Shown: piece by piece, positions 36,766 through 45,366 of the stretch | Numbering within the stretch: the stretch's first letter is position 1 | Layout: each line of letters starts with the position of its first letter | NCBI GenBank assembly: GCA_905215155.1 | Contig: CAJMPJ010000019.1 | Span: forward strand, 1-56,617 | Source of the DNA: an uncultured bacterium | Lineage (GTDB): Bacteria > Bacillota > Clostridia > Lachnospirales > Lachnospiraceae | Length of the DNA: 56,617 nt | Reading direction: 5' to 3' | Notes under the pieces: model-generated | What the model saw: only the letters and a program-made list of their open reading frames with translations | What the model was told of the DNA's origin: nothing | The model's database searches: none | Program-made: the position numbers and the translations under genes

Positions 36766-37935
36766 ATGAGTAACATGACAGATAATTTTGTAATTACTTT
36801 TCTTCAGAGATTCGATGAGCATCCGTTTGAGGTAACGCTTCACGGGAAGACCTATCAAATAGGAAACGGAACGCCCGCCTTCCGCGTTCGTTTAAAAGAG
36901 GATATCAGTGCCAAGGAATTGTTGACAAGCACTTCGTTAGCCCTTGGAGAAGCCTATATGAAAGGTGATTTGGAAATCGAAGGGGATTTGTTTGAGGCAC
37001 TGGATCATTTTCTGGGGCAGATGGGGAAATTTTCAACGGACCATAAGAAGCTTAAAAAACTGATTTTTTCTTCCCAATCCAAAAAGAACCAGGAAAAAGA
37101 GGTCACTTCCCATTACGATATCGGCAATGAATTTTACAGCCTGTGGCTCGATGATACCATGAGCTATTCCTGTGGCTATTTTAAGAACGAGGAAGATACC
37201 TTATATGATGCACAGTGCAACAAAGTGGAACGGATTTTAAAAAAGCTGGACTTAAAAAAGGACATGACTCTTCTGGATATTGGATGCGGCTGGGGATATC
37301 TTTTGATCCGTGCGGCAAAGGAATACGGAGTGCGGGGAGTCGGGATTACCCTGAGCAAAGAACAAAAGAAGAAATTTGATGAGCGGATCGAGGAAGAAGG
37401 GCTTACGGGTATGGTATCCGCAGAATTAATGGATTACCGGGATCTGGAAAGCTGGGGAAAGACCTTTGACCGGGTGGTAAGTGTGGGAATGCTGGAGCAC
37501 GTGGGAAGGGAACATTACGACCTGTTTGTTAAAAATGTAGAAGCTGTTTTAAATCCAGGCGGGCTATGTTTGCTTCACTTTATCAGCGCATTGAAGGAAC
37601 ACCCTGGTGATCCCTGGATTAAAAAATACATTTTTCCGGGAGGAGTGATCCCAAGCCTTCGGGAAATGATTAATACATTAAGTGAGCACCGTTTTTACAC
37701 TTTGGATGTGGAAAGTCTCCGCCGCCATTATTATAAGACACTGCGTCATTGGGATAAGAATTTCAACGACCACCGTTCAAAAATCGAGGAAAGCATGGGC
37801 ACTGAGTTTGTCCGGATGTGGGATCTTTATTTAAACGCATGTGCGGCTACGTTTCATAACGGCATTATAGACCTTCATCAGATCCTTGTTTCAAAGGGCG
37901 TCAATAACCAGCTTCCTATGACCAGATGGTATTAA
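36766..37935 (+). CDS. cfa: Cyclopropane-fatty-acyl-phospholipid synthase
   Basis: Cfa adds a methylene bridge from S-adenosylmethionine across double bonds of membrane lipid acyl chains. The 389-residue protein has the N-terminal lipid-binding domain (ALGEAYMKGDLEIEGDLFEAL), the SAM motif LLDIGCGWG near residue 168, and the conserved HYDIGNEFYSLWLDDTMSYSCGYF segment. Length fits the family. The RBS is ATAGGAGG. The 155-base upstream gap is very AT-rich and holds several TATAAT-like boxes, but no clear -35, so I call no promoter. Confidence 0.95.
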   Translation: MSNMTDNFVITFLQRFDEHPFEVTLHGKTYQIGNGTPAFRVRLKEDISAKELLTSTSLALGEAYMKGDLEIEGDLFEALDHFLGQMGKFSTDHKKLKKLIFSSQSKKNQEKEVTSHYDIGNEFYSLWLDDTMSYSCGYFKNEEDTLYDAQCNKVERILKKLDLKKDMTLLDIGCGWGYLLIRAAKEYGVRGVGITLSKEQKKKFDERIEEEGLTGMVSAELMDYRDLESWGKTFDRVVSVGMLEHVGREHYDLFVKNVEAVLNPGGLCLLHFISALKEHPGDPWIKKYIFPGGVIPSLREMINTLSEHRFYTLDVESLRRHYYKTLRHWDKNFNDHRSKIEESMGTEFVRMWDLYLNACAATFHNGIIDLHQILVSKGVNNQLPMTRWY

Positions 37936-38059
37936 GGGAACAAGAAACAAAACGTATATTTTTTAATCTCCGGGAATGTTTTTTCGTAAATCAGTAACAG
38001 GTGAAATTTTTTGTTAATATACAGTTAATAGAAATATTTTATTTGATTGGAGATTAACA

Positions 38060-38959
38060 TTGTCTGAATCTTATCCATATTTAGGTTATGAAGAAGTATG
38101 CCAGCAAATCCCGATCCAATTTCCGCCGCAGCATCAGCCTGCGCAGCCTGGTTTAGAGACTCTGATGGTTCCGCAGCCCATTTTTAACGATCCCAATTAT
38201 GTTGGAACTGGAAAATTGAGCAATAAGGTAGCGTTGGTAACTGGCGGCGACAGCGGAATTGGCAGAGCGGTTTGTCTGGCATTTGCAAAAGAAGGGGCCG
38301 ATCTCTGCATTGTTTATTATAATGAGCATGAGGATGCCCAGATAACAAAGTCCTATATAGAATCTCTTGGGAGAAAATGTCTGTTGCTTTCAGGTGATGT
38401 ACGAGACGAGACATTTTGTAAAAATGCTGTATGCGAAACGGTTTCCGTTTTGGGCGGCCTCGACGTGCTGGTTAATAATGCCGGTGTTCAGTTCCCCCAA
38501 AGTAGTATCGAGGATATTACAGTCGAGCAGCTGAAACTGACCTTTGAGGTCAATTTTTATGGTGTTTTTATGATGACCAAGTTTGCTCTGCCCTATATGA
38601 AATGCAAAAGCACCATAATTAACACCACCTCAGTGACTGCTTATTTGGGAAATGACCAGTTGATTGACTATTCCAGCACCAAAGGTGCCGTTGTAAGCTT
38701 CACACGCGCTATGGCCAGATCCTTGGTGTCACAGGGCATCCGTGTGAATGCAGTTGCACCAGGCCCTATCTGGACACCCCTTCAGCCTGCCAGCTGGCCG
38801 GCGGATCATATACCGACCTTCGGGTCCAATACTCCCATGAAAAGGGCGGGTCAGCCGGTTGAGCTTGCGCCCACCTATGTGTATCTGGCATGCGGTGACT
38901 CATCCTATGTGACCGGCCAGGTCCTTCATGTAGATGGTGGGAATTCTATGCAATCTTAA
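38060..38959 (+). CDS. Short-chain dehydrogenase (general stress protein 39 type)
   Basis: This 299-residue NAD(P)-dependent SDR has the classical motifs TGGDSGIGRAV (cofactor), NNAG and the catalytic YSSTK, then VAPGPIWTPL. The N-terminal extension with PQHQPAQPG and MVPQPIFNDP places it in the stress-related subgroup of Bacillus GSP39/YhdF-type proteins. The substrate is unknown. The start is TTG, 8 bases after TTGGAG. Confidence 0.88.
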   Translation: MSESYPYLGYEEVCQQIPIQFPPQHQPAQPGLETLMVPQPIFNDPNYVGTGKLSNKVALVTGGDSGIGRAVCLAFAKEGADLCIVYYNEHEDAQITKSYIESLGRKCLLLSGDVRDETFCKNAVCETVSVLGGLDVLVNNAGVQFPQSSIEDITVEQLKLTFEVNFYGVFMMTKFALPYMKCKSTIINTTSVTAYLGNDQLIDYSSTKGAVVSFTRAMARSLVSQGIRVNAVAPGPIWTPLQPASWPADHIPTFGSNTPMKRAGQPVELAPTYVYLACGDSSYVTGQVLHVDGGNSMQS

Positions 38960-38960
38960 A

Positions 38961-39032
38961 AATCAAAACGCTGGTATTTAAACGGGATAATAGTCCATTT
39001 CCATGCTACAAGATACCCCCTTTGTTTTGATT
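38961..39032. repeat. Long imperfect inverted repeat after the SDR gene
   Basis: AATCAAAAC (38961-38969) pairs with GTTTTGATT (39024-39032), and GGTAT pairs with ATACC inside. No T-run follows, so it is not a classical terminator. It lies in the 317-base gap before the EamA gene. Besides this hairpin, that gap holds only the promoter at 39146 and a leader stem. Confidence 0.45.
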
Positions 39033-39145
39033 CTTATGGTTTCCATAAACAATCGAAGATAGTCTGTTTCATCATATATTGAATAAAATAAATAAAAGAA
39101 CGTTAAAAGTCAATCCCATAAGCATTTGAACTTACGATTCTATGG

Positions 39146-39174
39146 TTGCTGTTTTAAGAAATTAGTGTTATGAT
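39146..39174 (+). promoter_or_regulatory. Candidate promoter of the EamA transporter
   Basis: TTGCTG and TATGAT are separated by 17 bases. An 8-bp repeat GATTCCTT/AAGGAATC (39172-39179 with 39202-39209) begins in the -10 and could form a stem at the 5' end of the transcript. Confidence 0.5.
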
Positions 39175-39276
39175 TCCTTGGGATAAATAAAAGGCTGCGA
39201 AAAGGAATCTTTATACGGCAGAAAAACTTTGATCCATAAGAGTGTACAATGGAGAATGGGAGGACAAAAGACAGCA

Positions 39277-40182
39277 ATGGATACGGCAACAGCACGCAGC
39301 CTTAAAAAAGGGTGCATCATGACCTTGATTGGAGGTATCTTATGGGGGCTTTCAGGTACCTGCGGACAGTATCTGATGCAGGTAAAGGGCCTTACAGCCG
39401 ATTGGCTCATCCCCATACGTCTGGTCATGGCAGGAGTGATTCTTCTTGGTATTTGCGCAATAAAAGATGGAAAAAAAGTGTTATATATATTTAAAAAACG
39501 AAGAGATTGGCTGGAAGTTGTTGTTTTTGGTATTTTTGGGATGTCTATGTGCCAGTATACCTATTTTACAGCCATTAGTTTTTCAAACGCAGGGACAGCC
39601 ACGGTGCTGGAGTATATAGGGCCGGTGATCGTTATGCTGTATGTTTCCTTCCGTTCGGGTAAGGCCCCGGAAAAAGTGGAATTATTTGCTGTGGTACTGG
39701 CTGTGTTTGGAACGGTTTTGTTAGCCACTCATGGAAATTTAAAAAGCCTTGCCATTTCCCATCAGGCTCTCTTCTGGGGGCTGACTTCCGCCGTTACCCT
39801 GGCTGTTTATACCGTCCAGCCCGGACGCCTGCTGAATAAATTCGGTTCCATGCTGGTGACGGGGTGGGGGATGTTGATCGGCGGAATCTTACTCTGCCTG
39901 TTTTTCAGGCCATGGACCAGGACCGTAGCTGTGGATGGAATCGTATTCAGCGGAATGGCATTTATCATTCTGGTGGGAACCATCACTGCTTTTGTCTGTT
40001 ATCTGGAAGGAGTAAAATGGGTAGGACCGAAAAGGGGAAGTTTATTTGCAGCGATAGAGCCGGTATCTGCAACTGTTTTTTCTGTTCTGCTTTTAAAGGT
40101 GAGCTTCGGCCTGATGGACCTGCTTGGCTTTGTCTGCATTTTATCGACTATTTTTCTTCTCACCATGGAGAAGCAAAGATAA
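39277..40182 (+). CDS. EamA/DMT-family transporter
   Basis: This 301-residue drug/metabolite transporter family protein has ten predicted transmembrane segments in two EamA repeats; family features are GGILWGLSGTCGQYLM near the start and YLEGVKWVGPKRGSLFAAIEPV in the second repeat. It probably exports an amino acid or other small metabolite; the substrate cannot be named. The ATG at 39277 was chosen because GGGAGGA precedes it. ATG 39256 and TTG 39229 are alternatives. Confidence 0.87.
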   Translation: MDTATARSLKKGCIMTLIGGILWGLSGTCGQYLMQVKGLTADWLIPIRLVMAGVILLGICAIKDGKKVLYIFKKRRDWLEVVVFGIFGMSMCQYTYFTAISFSNAGTATVLEYIGPVIVMLYVSFRSGKAPEKVELFAVVLAVFGTVLLATHGNLKSLAISHQALFWGLTSAVTLAVYTVQPGRLLNKFGSMLVTGWGMLIGGILLCLFFRPWTRTVAVDGIVFSGMAFIILVGTITAFVCYLEGVKWVGPKRGSLFAAIEPVSATVFSVLLLKVSFGLMDLLGFVCILSTIFLLTMEKQR

Positions 40183-40186
40183 CCAC

Positions 40187-40216
40187 TTTACATTATATTT
40201 CATATCATGATATAAT
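40187..40216 (+). promoter_or_regulatory. Promoter of the RpiR regulator with overlapping palindrome
   Basis: TTTACA and TATAAT are spaced by 18 bases. The perfect 12-bp palindrome ATATCATGATAT (40202-40213) overlaps the -10 box and may be an autoregulatory operator. Confidence 0.6.
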
Positions 40217-40250
40217 CATAAAATAATATTACATGAGAGGAAGGTTGTAA

Positions 40251-41105
40251 ATGCAGGAAAATATCAGTGTGTCAGGAGTGCTTTGTTCCTCTTATGATTC
40301 CTTCTTTGAAGCGGAGAAAAAGATTGCGGACTATATTCTGGCTCATAAAAATGAGATGATTGATATGACAGTAGCAGAACTGGCTCTTGCAAGCGGAACC
40401 AGCGATGCTACAGTATCCAGATTCTGCAAAAGATGCGGGTTTAACGGCTTTCATCATTTGAAAATAAATCTGGCAAAGGAAATCGCCGAGGAACGGGGAA
40501 ATTCTGTTGAAGTTTCCAATGAGATCAACAGGGAGAACCTGGCCCAGTCCCTTCAGAATATTCTGGCCAATAAAGTGGCGGAGCTTACTCAGACGATTTC
40601 AATGATGGATGCAGAGGAGCTTGACCGGATTCTTCGTGTGATTGAAGGGGCAAAGACCGTTCAGCTGGTAGCAGTCGGTAATACCATTCCAGTGGCTCTT
40701 GACGGCTCCTTTAAATTCAATCAGCTGGGAATTGCGGCGGTGGCAGGCCCCATCTGGGAGACTCAGATGGCTTACACCTGTAATTTAAAAGAGGAAGATG
40801 CCATTATCGTCATTTCCAATTCCGGGTTTTCCAAACGTCTGATGACCCTTGTTGCAGTGGCAAAGGAAAACCATACTCCGACCATTGCCATTACCAATAA
40901 CCCTTCCTCGCCTCTTGGACAGGCATGTGATTACCATATTACTACGGCCACCAGAGAAAAGCTTCTTTTGGGAGAGTTTTGCTTTTCAAGGGTTTCGGCT
41001 ACCATGGTCATAGAGATTTTATATCTGTTTTTATCGGTCAGCAAGAAAGATTCCCATGATCATATCAGACGTCATGAGATCGCCATTTCAGACGATAAAA
41101 AGTAA
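40251..41105 (+). CDS. MurR/RpiR family transcriptional regulator
   Basis: This 284-residue regulator has an N-terminal RpiR helix-turn-helix domain (about 1-80, with LALASGTSDATVSRFCKRCGF) and a C-terminal SIS sugar-phosphate-binding domain (about 120-270, with VAVGNTIPVALD and AIIVISNSGFSKRL). Such regulators sense phosphosugars. Its position upstream of fruK-fruA suggests it controls fructose uptake, in the place where a DeoR-type FruR is more common. The RBS is GAGAGGAAGG. Confidence 0.88.
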   Translation: MQENISVSGVLCSSYDSFFEAEKKIADYILAHKNEMIDMTVAELALASGTSDATVSRFCKRCGFNGFHHLKINLAKEIAEERGNSVEVSNEINRENLAQSLQNILANKVAELTQTISMMDAEELDRILRVIEGAKTVQLVAVGNTIPVALDGSFKFNQLGIAAVAGPIWETQMAYTCNLKEEDAIIVISNSGFSKRLMTLVAVAKENHTPTIAITNNPSSPLGQACDYHITTATREKLLLGEFCFSRVSATMVIEILYLFLSVSKKDSHDHIRRHEIAISDDKK

Positions 41106-41132
41106 GAATATTATAGATGGATTTTTAGCAGG

Positions 41133-41162
41133 GAACGCATGGACTTGAGTGCGTTCTTTTTT
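41133..41162 (+). terminator. Terminator of the RpiR gene
   Basis: The stem GAACGCA/TGCGTTC with a 10-base loop is followed by TTTTTT. Confidence 0.88.
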
Positions 41163-41283
41163 GATTCCTAATTTGCTGTGTTTTATTCCAGTTGCTAAGA
41201 TAAAAGCAGTGCAATAATGACAAAATAAGACTGCATAATTAAAGAAAGATTGTATGAAATTGTGGAAAATGCTGAAAAACTAG

Positions 41284-41300
41284 AAGAAATAATATTTCTT
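41284..41300 (+). promoter_or_regulatory. 17-bp perfect palindrome, candidate RpiR operator
   Basis: AAGAAATA-A-TATTTCTT is a perfect palindrome that ends 11 bases before the -35 box of the fruK promoter. GAAAT/ATTTC half-sites are common in operators of RpiR-family regulators. A second weaker element, AATGAAATATATT, overlaps the -35. Confidence 0.6.
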
Positions 41301-41311
41301 AATGAAATATA

Positions 41312-41340
41312 TTGACGAAATAAAACAATCGTATTATATT
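41312..41340 (+). promoter_or_regulatory. Promoter of fruK-fruA
   Basis: TTGACG and TATATT are separated by 17 bases, 50 bases before the fruK start. Confidence 0.7.
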
Positions 41341-41389
41341 ATTAACAGGAGATGAAATAAAATTTTACAGATTAAAGGAGGAGTGACAT

Positions 41390-42307
41390 TTGATTTACAC
41401 AGTAACATTTAATCCGGCTTTGGATTATGTGGTAAAAGTGGATCACTTCACCCTTGGAGCTGTCAACAGAGCCAGCAGGGAGGACATCTATTGTGGGGGA
41501 AAGGGACTGAACGTTTCCGCAGTTCTTGCCGCTTTGGGATACGAAAGTACGGCCCTTGGCTTTGTGGCAGGTTTCACAGGCCGGGAGATTTTACAGAGAG
41601 TCGGGGAATTGGGCTTTCGGTCGGATTTCATCCAGGTGAAAAAAGGGATGTCGAGAATTAATGTAAAGCTTAAATCACAGGAAGAGACAGAGTTAAATGG
41701 AATAGGGCCAGAAATTACGAGTGAAGATATAGAACAGCTTTATGACAGACTGGACGGTCTGAAAAAGGGAGATGTGCTGGTTTTATCCGGCAGTATCCCC
41801 CAATCCATCAATGACGACATCTATGAACGGATCATGGCACGATTAGGGGGAAAAGGAATCCGCATCGTGGTGGATGCGACGAAAGACCTGCTTATTAATG
41901 TGCTTCCTTACCATCCGTTTTTAATAAAACCCAATAACCATGAGCTGGGAGAGATGTTTCATGTGACCTTTCACGGGATAGAGGAAATCATTGAATACGG
42001 AAAACGCCTTCAGGAAAAGGGGGCAGAGAACGTACTGGTTTCCATGGCAGGGGATGGGGCTGTCTTAATTACGGAACAAGGAGACGTATACCGGATGGGA
42101 GTTCCGGAAGGGACGGTGAAAAACTCTGTGGGAGCAGGAGATTCCATGGTAGCAGGGTTTCTTGCAGGCTATTTGGAAAACGGCAGTTATGAACATGCTT
42201 TAAGGCTTGGAAGTGCCGCTGGAAGTGCAAGTGCCTTCTCAGAGGGGCTTGCTGGTAAGGATGAGATCATGAAACTGTATGAAGCATTATCAAAGGAGGG
42301 GTTTTGA
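41390..42307 (+). CDS. fruK: 1-Phosphofructokinase
   Basis: FruK phosphorylates fructose 1-phosphate to fructose 1,6-bisphosphate. The 305-residue PfkB-family kinase begins MIYTVTFNPALDYVV, has GGKGLNVSAVLAALGY (substrate motif) and the catalytic signature VGAGDSMVAGFLAGYLE. The start is TTG with AAAGGAGGAG upstream. It overlaps fruA by one base, which is the standard fructose PTS arrangement. Confidence 0.93.
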   Translation: MIYTVTFNPALDYVVKVDHFTLGAVNRASREDIYCGGKGLNVSAVLAALGYESTALGFVAGFTGREILQRVGELGFRSDFIQVKKGMSRINVKLKSQEETELNGIGPEITSEDIEQLYDRLDGLKKGDVLVLSGSIPQSINDDIYERIMARLGGKGIRIVVDATKDLLINVLPYHPFLIKPNNHELGEMFHVTFHGIEEIIEYGKRLQEKGAENVLVSMAGDGAVLITEQGDVYRMGVPEGTVKNSVGAGDSMVAGFLAGYLENGSYEHALRLGSAAGSASAFSEGLAGKDEIMKLYEALSKEGF

Positions 42308-44202
42308 TGAAGATTACAGATTTACTGAAAAAAGAAAGCATTGAATTGGGGGTAAAGGCAGCGGATAAGGAAGCAGCCATTGATCTGCTGGTGTCCTTAA
42401 TGGACCGGGGCGGCAGGTTGAATGACAAAGCCGGTTATAAAGAAGAAATTTTAAAAAGAGAGGCTCATTCCAGTACTGCGGTGGGGGAAGGAATTGCCAT
42501 ACCCCATGGCAAGACGGCTGCGGTAAAGGAAGCGGGTCTTGCGGCTATCGTAGTGCCTGATGGGGTAGATTATGGGGCATTTGACGGAACGGATGCCAAT
42601 TTGATATTTATGATTGCAGCACCGGAGGGAGGTGCTGATCTTCACCTGGAAGCATTGTCAAGACTGTCCACCCTTCTCATGGATCCGGATTTTAAAGAGG
42701 ATCTGGTACATGCGGAATCAAAAGAAGAATTTTTAAAGCTGATTGATGATAAAGAATCCCAGAGATATAAAAAGAAAGCCTCTTCCAATGCCCAGGGATA
42801 CAGGGTACTGGCAGTAACCGCCTGTCCTACGGGAATTGCACATACCTTTATGGCAGCAGAGAATCTGGAACAGGCCGGAAAGAAGATGGGAATTCCCTTA
42901 AAAGCAGAGACCAATGGAGCAGAAGGAACGGGCAATGTTCTGACAAAGGAGGAGATCGAAGCGGCGGAGGGAATTATTATTGCCGCAGATAAAAATGTGG
43001 ACATGGCCAGATTTGACGGAAAACGGGTAGTCATGGCTACGGTTTCGGAAGGAATCCAGAAGGCAGAAGAGCTGATTCAAAGAGCGGTCAGCAGTGAAAC
43101 GCCTGTCTACCGTCATTCCGGAGCTGTATCAACGGAAAACAGGGAACAGGGAGGTATGGGCCATTCGGTCTATAAGCATCTGATGAATGGTGTCTCCCAT
43201 ATGCTTCCGTTTGTGATCGGCGGAGGAATCCTTATCGCACTGGCATTCTTATTGGATGATTATTCCATTGATCCTGCAAATTTCGGTAAGAACACGCCTT
43301 TGGCCGCTTATTTAAAAACCATCGGAGAACAGGCTTTCGGAATGATGCTGCCGGTTTTGGCAGGTTACATTGCCATGAGCATTGCTGACAGGCCGGGTCT
43401 TGCCGTAGGATTTGTAGGGGGCCTGATTGCAAAGATGGGAGCGACCTTTGCAAATCCTGGAGGCGGAAGTGTAAACTCCGGATTCCTTGGAGCACTTTTA
43501 GCCGGTTTTATCGGAGGATATATTGTGCTGATGTTAAAAAAGGCATTCAGCAAGCTTCCGAAATCCTTAGAAGGAATCAAGCCTGTGCTTTTATACCCGC
43601 TGCTTGGAATTCTGCTGACAGCGGTTGTGACAACCTTTATCAATCCTTTTGTAGGAGCCATCAATGACGGACTTACCTACTTCCTGAACAACATGGGAGG
43701 TACCAGCAAAATTGTCCTGGGAGCAGTGGTCGGCGGCATGATGTCTGTGGATATGGGCGGACCTGTGAATAAAGCCGCTTATGTATTCGGCACCGCACAG
43801 CTTGCGGAAGGGAATTTTGATATTATGGCCGCTGTTATGGCAGGTGGTATGGTTCCGCCCATTGCCATCGCCCTCTGTACCACCTTCTTTCGGAAGAAAT
43901 TTACCGAAAAGGAGCGTCAGTCCGGTCTGGTCAATTATATTATGGGACTTTCCTTCATTTCGGAAGGTGCCATTCCTTTTGCAGCGGCTGATCCGATCCG
44001 TGTGATCCCATCCTGTATGGTAGGGTCCGCCATAGCCGGAGGATTATCCATGGCATTTAACTGCACATTACGAGCACCCCATGGAGGTATTTTTGTTCTT
44101 CCTACCATCGGCAATCCATTTGGATATCTGGCAGCGATTGTAATCGGTTCTGTTGCAGGCTGTGCGGTACTGGCGGCATTGAAAAAGAATCTGGAAGTAT
44201 AA
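42307..44202 (+). CDS. fruA: Fructose PTS transporter subunit IIABC
   Basis: This 631-residue fused PTS protein takes up fructose and delivers fructose 1-phosphate. IIA domain (about 1-150) has the phosphorylated His67 in GIAIPHGKT; IIB domain (about 165-265) has the phospho-cysteine Cys173 in VTACPTGIAHT; IIC membrane domain (about 285-631) has MLPFVIGGGILIALAF and GGPVNKAAYVFG. A TGATG overlap joins it to fruK. The gene is complete and ends at a short tandem repeat. Confidence 0.95.
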   Translation: MKITDLLKKESIELGVKAADKEAAIDLLVSLMDRGGRLNDKAGYKEEILKREAHSSTAVGEGIAIPHGKTAAVKEAGLAAIVVPDGVDYGAFDGTDANLIFMIAAPEGGADLHLEALSRLSTLLMDPDFKEDLVHAESKEEFLKLIDDKESQRYKKKASSNAQGYRVLAVTACPTGIAHTFMAAENLEQAGKKMGIPLKAETNGAEGTGNVLTKEEIEAAEGIIIAADKNVDMARFDGKRVVMATVSEGIQKAEELIQRAVSSETPVYRHSGAVSTENREQGGMGHSVYKHLMNGVSHMLPFVIGGGILIALAFLLDDYSIDPANFGKNTPLAAYLKTIGEQAFGMMLPVLAGYIAMSIADRPGLAVGFVGGLIAKMGATFANPGGGSVNSGFLGALLAGFIGGYIVLMLKKAFSKLPKSLEGIKPVLLYPLLGILLTAVVTTFINPFVGAINDGLTYFLNNMGGTSKIVLGAVVGGMMSVDMGGPVNKAAYVFGTAQLAEGNFDIMAAVMAGGMVPPIAIALCTTFFRKKFTEKERQSGLVNYIMGLSFISEGAIPFAAADPIRVIPSCMVGSAIAGGLSMAFNCTLRAPHGGIFVLPTIGNPFGYLAAIVIGSVAGCAVLAALKKNLEV

Positions 44203-44230
44203 TAAATAAATAAATAAATAAATAAATAAA
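44200..44230 (+). repeat. (TAAA)n tetranucleotide tandem repeat
   Basis: The stop codon of fruA is the first unit of about seven tandem TAAA units. The repeat carries TAA in all three forward frames and none in the reverse frames. Repeat number may vary among strains. Confidence 0.85.
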
Positions 44231-44264
44231 GCGTCACAGCGGATTTTCTGTGGCGCTTATTTTA
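44229..44264 (+). terminator. Terminator of fruK-fruA
   Basis: The 11-bp stem AAGCGTCACAG/CTGTGGCGCTT (one T-G pair) is followed by ATTTTAT. It begins inside the end of the TAAA repeat. From here to 44467 (about 200 bases) I find no intact gene. Confidence 0.85.
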
Positions 44265-44467
44265 TATAACAGGAACGTAATATAATGGGGCAATCTATAT
44301 TTTAATAGGCGGCTAGCCCATTATTCTGCTTATGATACTGGTCTATGAGAAAAGGAAAGGCGAAGCAGGAAAAGCCTATTAATGTCCGTAAGATCAACCC
44401 GGCATAGTTTGGTGGCACGGTTCAATCGGTAGATCCGGCGGCTTGGAGTAGTTATGAATGGAGCCGC

Positions 44468-45220
44468 TTATGAATCAATAGGAATAGAATTATCAATCCT
44501 GGGAGCCGGCTTTTTTAAGTCCTCAATCAGCTGCTCCCTTGCGGTTATCATATTCCGGGCCATCAATTTAATTTCAGTGTAATCGGTGTACTCCGATATG
44601 GATCTGGACATGTCCACAGCCATTTGATGATGACGGACCAGAGCACTTGCAAAGGCATGCTCCAGGCTGGAGGAAGGCGTTTGAACTGCTTTCTCATATT
44701 TGTCGAGCAGGGCGTTTATATCCTCCAGATAAGCATTTTCCTTATCTTCATTTTTATGTTCTTCAAAGCGGTATTGATTGGCAAGTTTAGTCATTTTAGT
44801 AATCTCATGTCCGAGATCGTAGACCATTTTTGTAGAAACTGAAGTAAATTGCCGGTCGTTTCCGCCGTGAGAGAGATAGGCTTCGGAGGCCGTCACCATA
44901 GATTTATCCAAAGAAATCATTTCCGTTAAATAGTCAAGCGAACCATTGCCGGAGGGTTGCAGTTTCTTTAAACTCTGAATCAGTTCTTCCATGATCTCAT
45001 TTTGTCTTGCGATAAACCGGTTTACCTGATCTTCTGCGGAAACATTGTCTAAGTTTTTGTTTGATTCTACGGACAGGGGATCAGGCACATACTCTGTCTG
45101 CACCTGTTCTTTCATAACCATCCGGTTTCGATACCAGTTGGCGGTGGTAATGGAAGCAATCAGGAGTATGGCAACTCCAATGATGATGAATATCATCCAA
45201 TATCTTCTTTTATCGTTCAT
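44468..45220 (-). CDS. Membrane-anchored DUF305-like protein
   Basis: This 250-residue protein has one N-terminal transmembrane helix (about 8-30) and a helical outside part. The last 70 residues (HAFASALVRHHQMAVDMSRSI) carry the HHQxAVDM pattern of the ferritin-like DUF305 family, which has been proposed to bind metals. An earlier segment (ISLDKSMVTASEAYLSHGG) may be a second degenerate copy. The function is unknown. The start at 45220 has CGGGAG on the minus strand; an ATG at 45286 lacks a site. It is divergent from the HAD gene. Confidence 0.7.
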   Translation of the reverse strand: MNDKRRYWMIFIIIGVAILLIASITTANWYRNRMVMKEQVQTEYVPDPLSVESNKNLDNVSAEDQVNRFIARQNEIMEELIQSLKKLQPSGNGSLDYLTEMISLDKSMVTASEAYLSHGGNDRQFTSVSTKMVYDLGHEITKMTKLANQYRFEEHKNEDKENAYLEDINALLDKYEKAVQTPSSSLEHAFASALVRHHQMAVDMSRSISEYTDYTEIKLMARNMITAREQLIEDLKKPAPRIDNSIPIDS

Positions 45221-45366
45221 AATTTTCTCCCGTTTCTGTAACTTCCGGATAAGTTTATTATGGTCATTCTTATGCATGTTATGCAAAAAAAGGGAATACT
45301 GGATTTTTCAGGCGGCTTGTTTTATAATTGAGACATAAAATATGTGCAGACAGAGGAGACGAGAAT

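Noticed and set aside
44401..44467. GGTTCAATCGG-like stretch that recalls a tRNA T-arm
   Set aside because: No acceptor, D or anticodon arm can be built around it, and the stem next to the loop does not pair.
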